Below are positions 5,481 to 5,638 of a DNA stretch of 5,638 bases, in pieces. Both the position numbers and the translations under genes were made by a program. Each line of letters opens with the position of its first letter. The first letter of the stretch is position 1. Where the stretch lies: the NCBI GenBank assembly GCA_030152125.1, contig JASLIR010000180.1:1-5638 (forward strand), in the 5' to 3' direction. This DNA is from Alkanindiges sp. GTDB taxonomy: Bacteria; Pseudomonadota; Gammaproteobacteria; Pseudomonadales; Moraxellaceae. The notes beneath the pieces were generated by a model. The model ran no database searches. It had not been told where the DNA came from and worked only from the letters and a program-made list of their open reading frames with translations.

Positions 5481-5510
5481 CGCTCGCTTCAGCAATGAAG
5501 CGGGCGTTTT
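5481..5510 (+). terminator. Intrinsic terminator of trpS
   Basis: CGCTCGCTTCA (5481-5491) and TGAAGCGGGCG (5496-5506) form an 11-bp GC-rich stem with one T-G wobble, closed by a GCAA tetraloop of the GNRA type. TTTT (5507-5510) and a further T-rich ACTTT follow. It lies 22 bp after the trpS stop and should separate trpS from the next gene. Confidence 0.9.
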
Positions 5511-5577
5511 ACTTTCCGTACATTGTCACCCCCACCAAAATACCGTACTTGTTGCCCATGCCCCCACATGAGGAAGT

Positions 5578-5638
5578 ATGGTGAAACATAAACTTTGCCT
5601 GACCCTTGCACTCAGCATAGCTACATCCATCACATATG
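5578..5638 (+). CDS. Start of an exported protein (3' end outside the window)
   Basis: The last 61 bp open a frame beginning MVKHKLCLTLALSIATSITY, which has a basic start followed by a hydrophobic core typical of a Sec signal peptide. AGGAAG (5571-5576) serves as ribosome-binding site. It is 1-3 nt from ATG 5578 but better spaced for the next codon, GTG 5581, so the true start may be GTG 5581. Cys7 lies inside the core without a clear lipobox. Only 20 codons are visible, so no function can be assigned. The gene lies beyond the trpS terminator and should have its own promoter in 5511-5570; only a poor candidate is seen there (TTGTCA at 5523-5528, no matching -10). Confidence 0.6.
   Translation, partial: MVKHKLCLTLALSIATSITY

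Noticed and set aside
5516..5548. CCGTAC direct repeat (5516-5521 and 5543-5548) as a regulatory element
   Set aside because: Six bases at 27-bp spacing can arise by chance, and there is no link to a promoter.

Overview
The window reads as chromosomal DNA of a mid-GC Gram-negative bacterium, most likely a gammaproteobacterium. The grounds are Sec signal peptides with A-x-A type cleavage sites on three of the genes, a proteobacterial codon style, and a compact intrinsic terminator with a GNRA loop. I cannot name a genus, and the lineage call is inference.

Layout, left to right. (1) The 3' end of an unidentified membrane-protein gene (2-196, +). (2) A 297-bp gap holding an in-frame but stop-interrupted remainder, a 12-bp tandem duplication and an AT-rich candidate promoter region. 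(3) A 683-residue exported protein made almost entirely of 15 Sel1-like repeats (494-2545, +). (4) A 103-bp gap containing two mutually exclusive stem-loops, then a second exported Sel1-repeat protein with 7 repeats (2649-3620, +). (5) Convergent with it and only 6 bp away, a small exported Tyr/Asn/Gln/Pro-rich protein of unknown function (3627-4154, -). (6) A divergent control region (4155-4441). (7) A complete tryptophanyl-tRNA synthetase resembling the TrpRS II subfamily (4442-5458, +), closed by a strong intrinsic terminator (5481-5510). (8) The first 20 codons of another exported protein, running off the right edge (from 5578, +).

How the genes may relate. The two Sel1 proteins lie in tandem and are probably both periplasmic or secreted protein-interaction scaffolds. 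They could be co-transcribed or separately controlled. Next to them is a low-complexity exported protein of a kind that could be a surface or matrix component. A shared cell-envelope role for these three is plausible but rests only on proximity and shared export signals. trpS looks like an independent housekeeping unit.

I see no mobile element, CRISPR array, tRNA or rRNA. The least ordinary features are the three-repeat superperiod in the large Sel1 protein, the unrecognised YNQP-rich protein, and the alternative hairpins upstream of both Sel1 genes.
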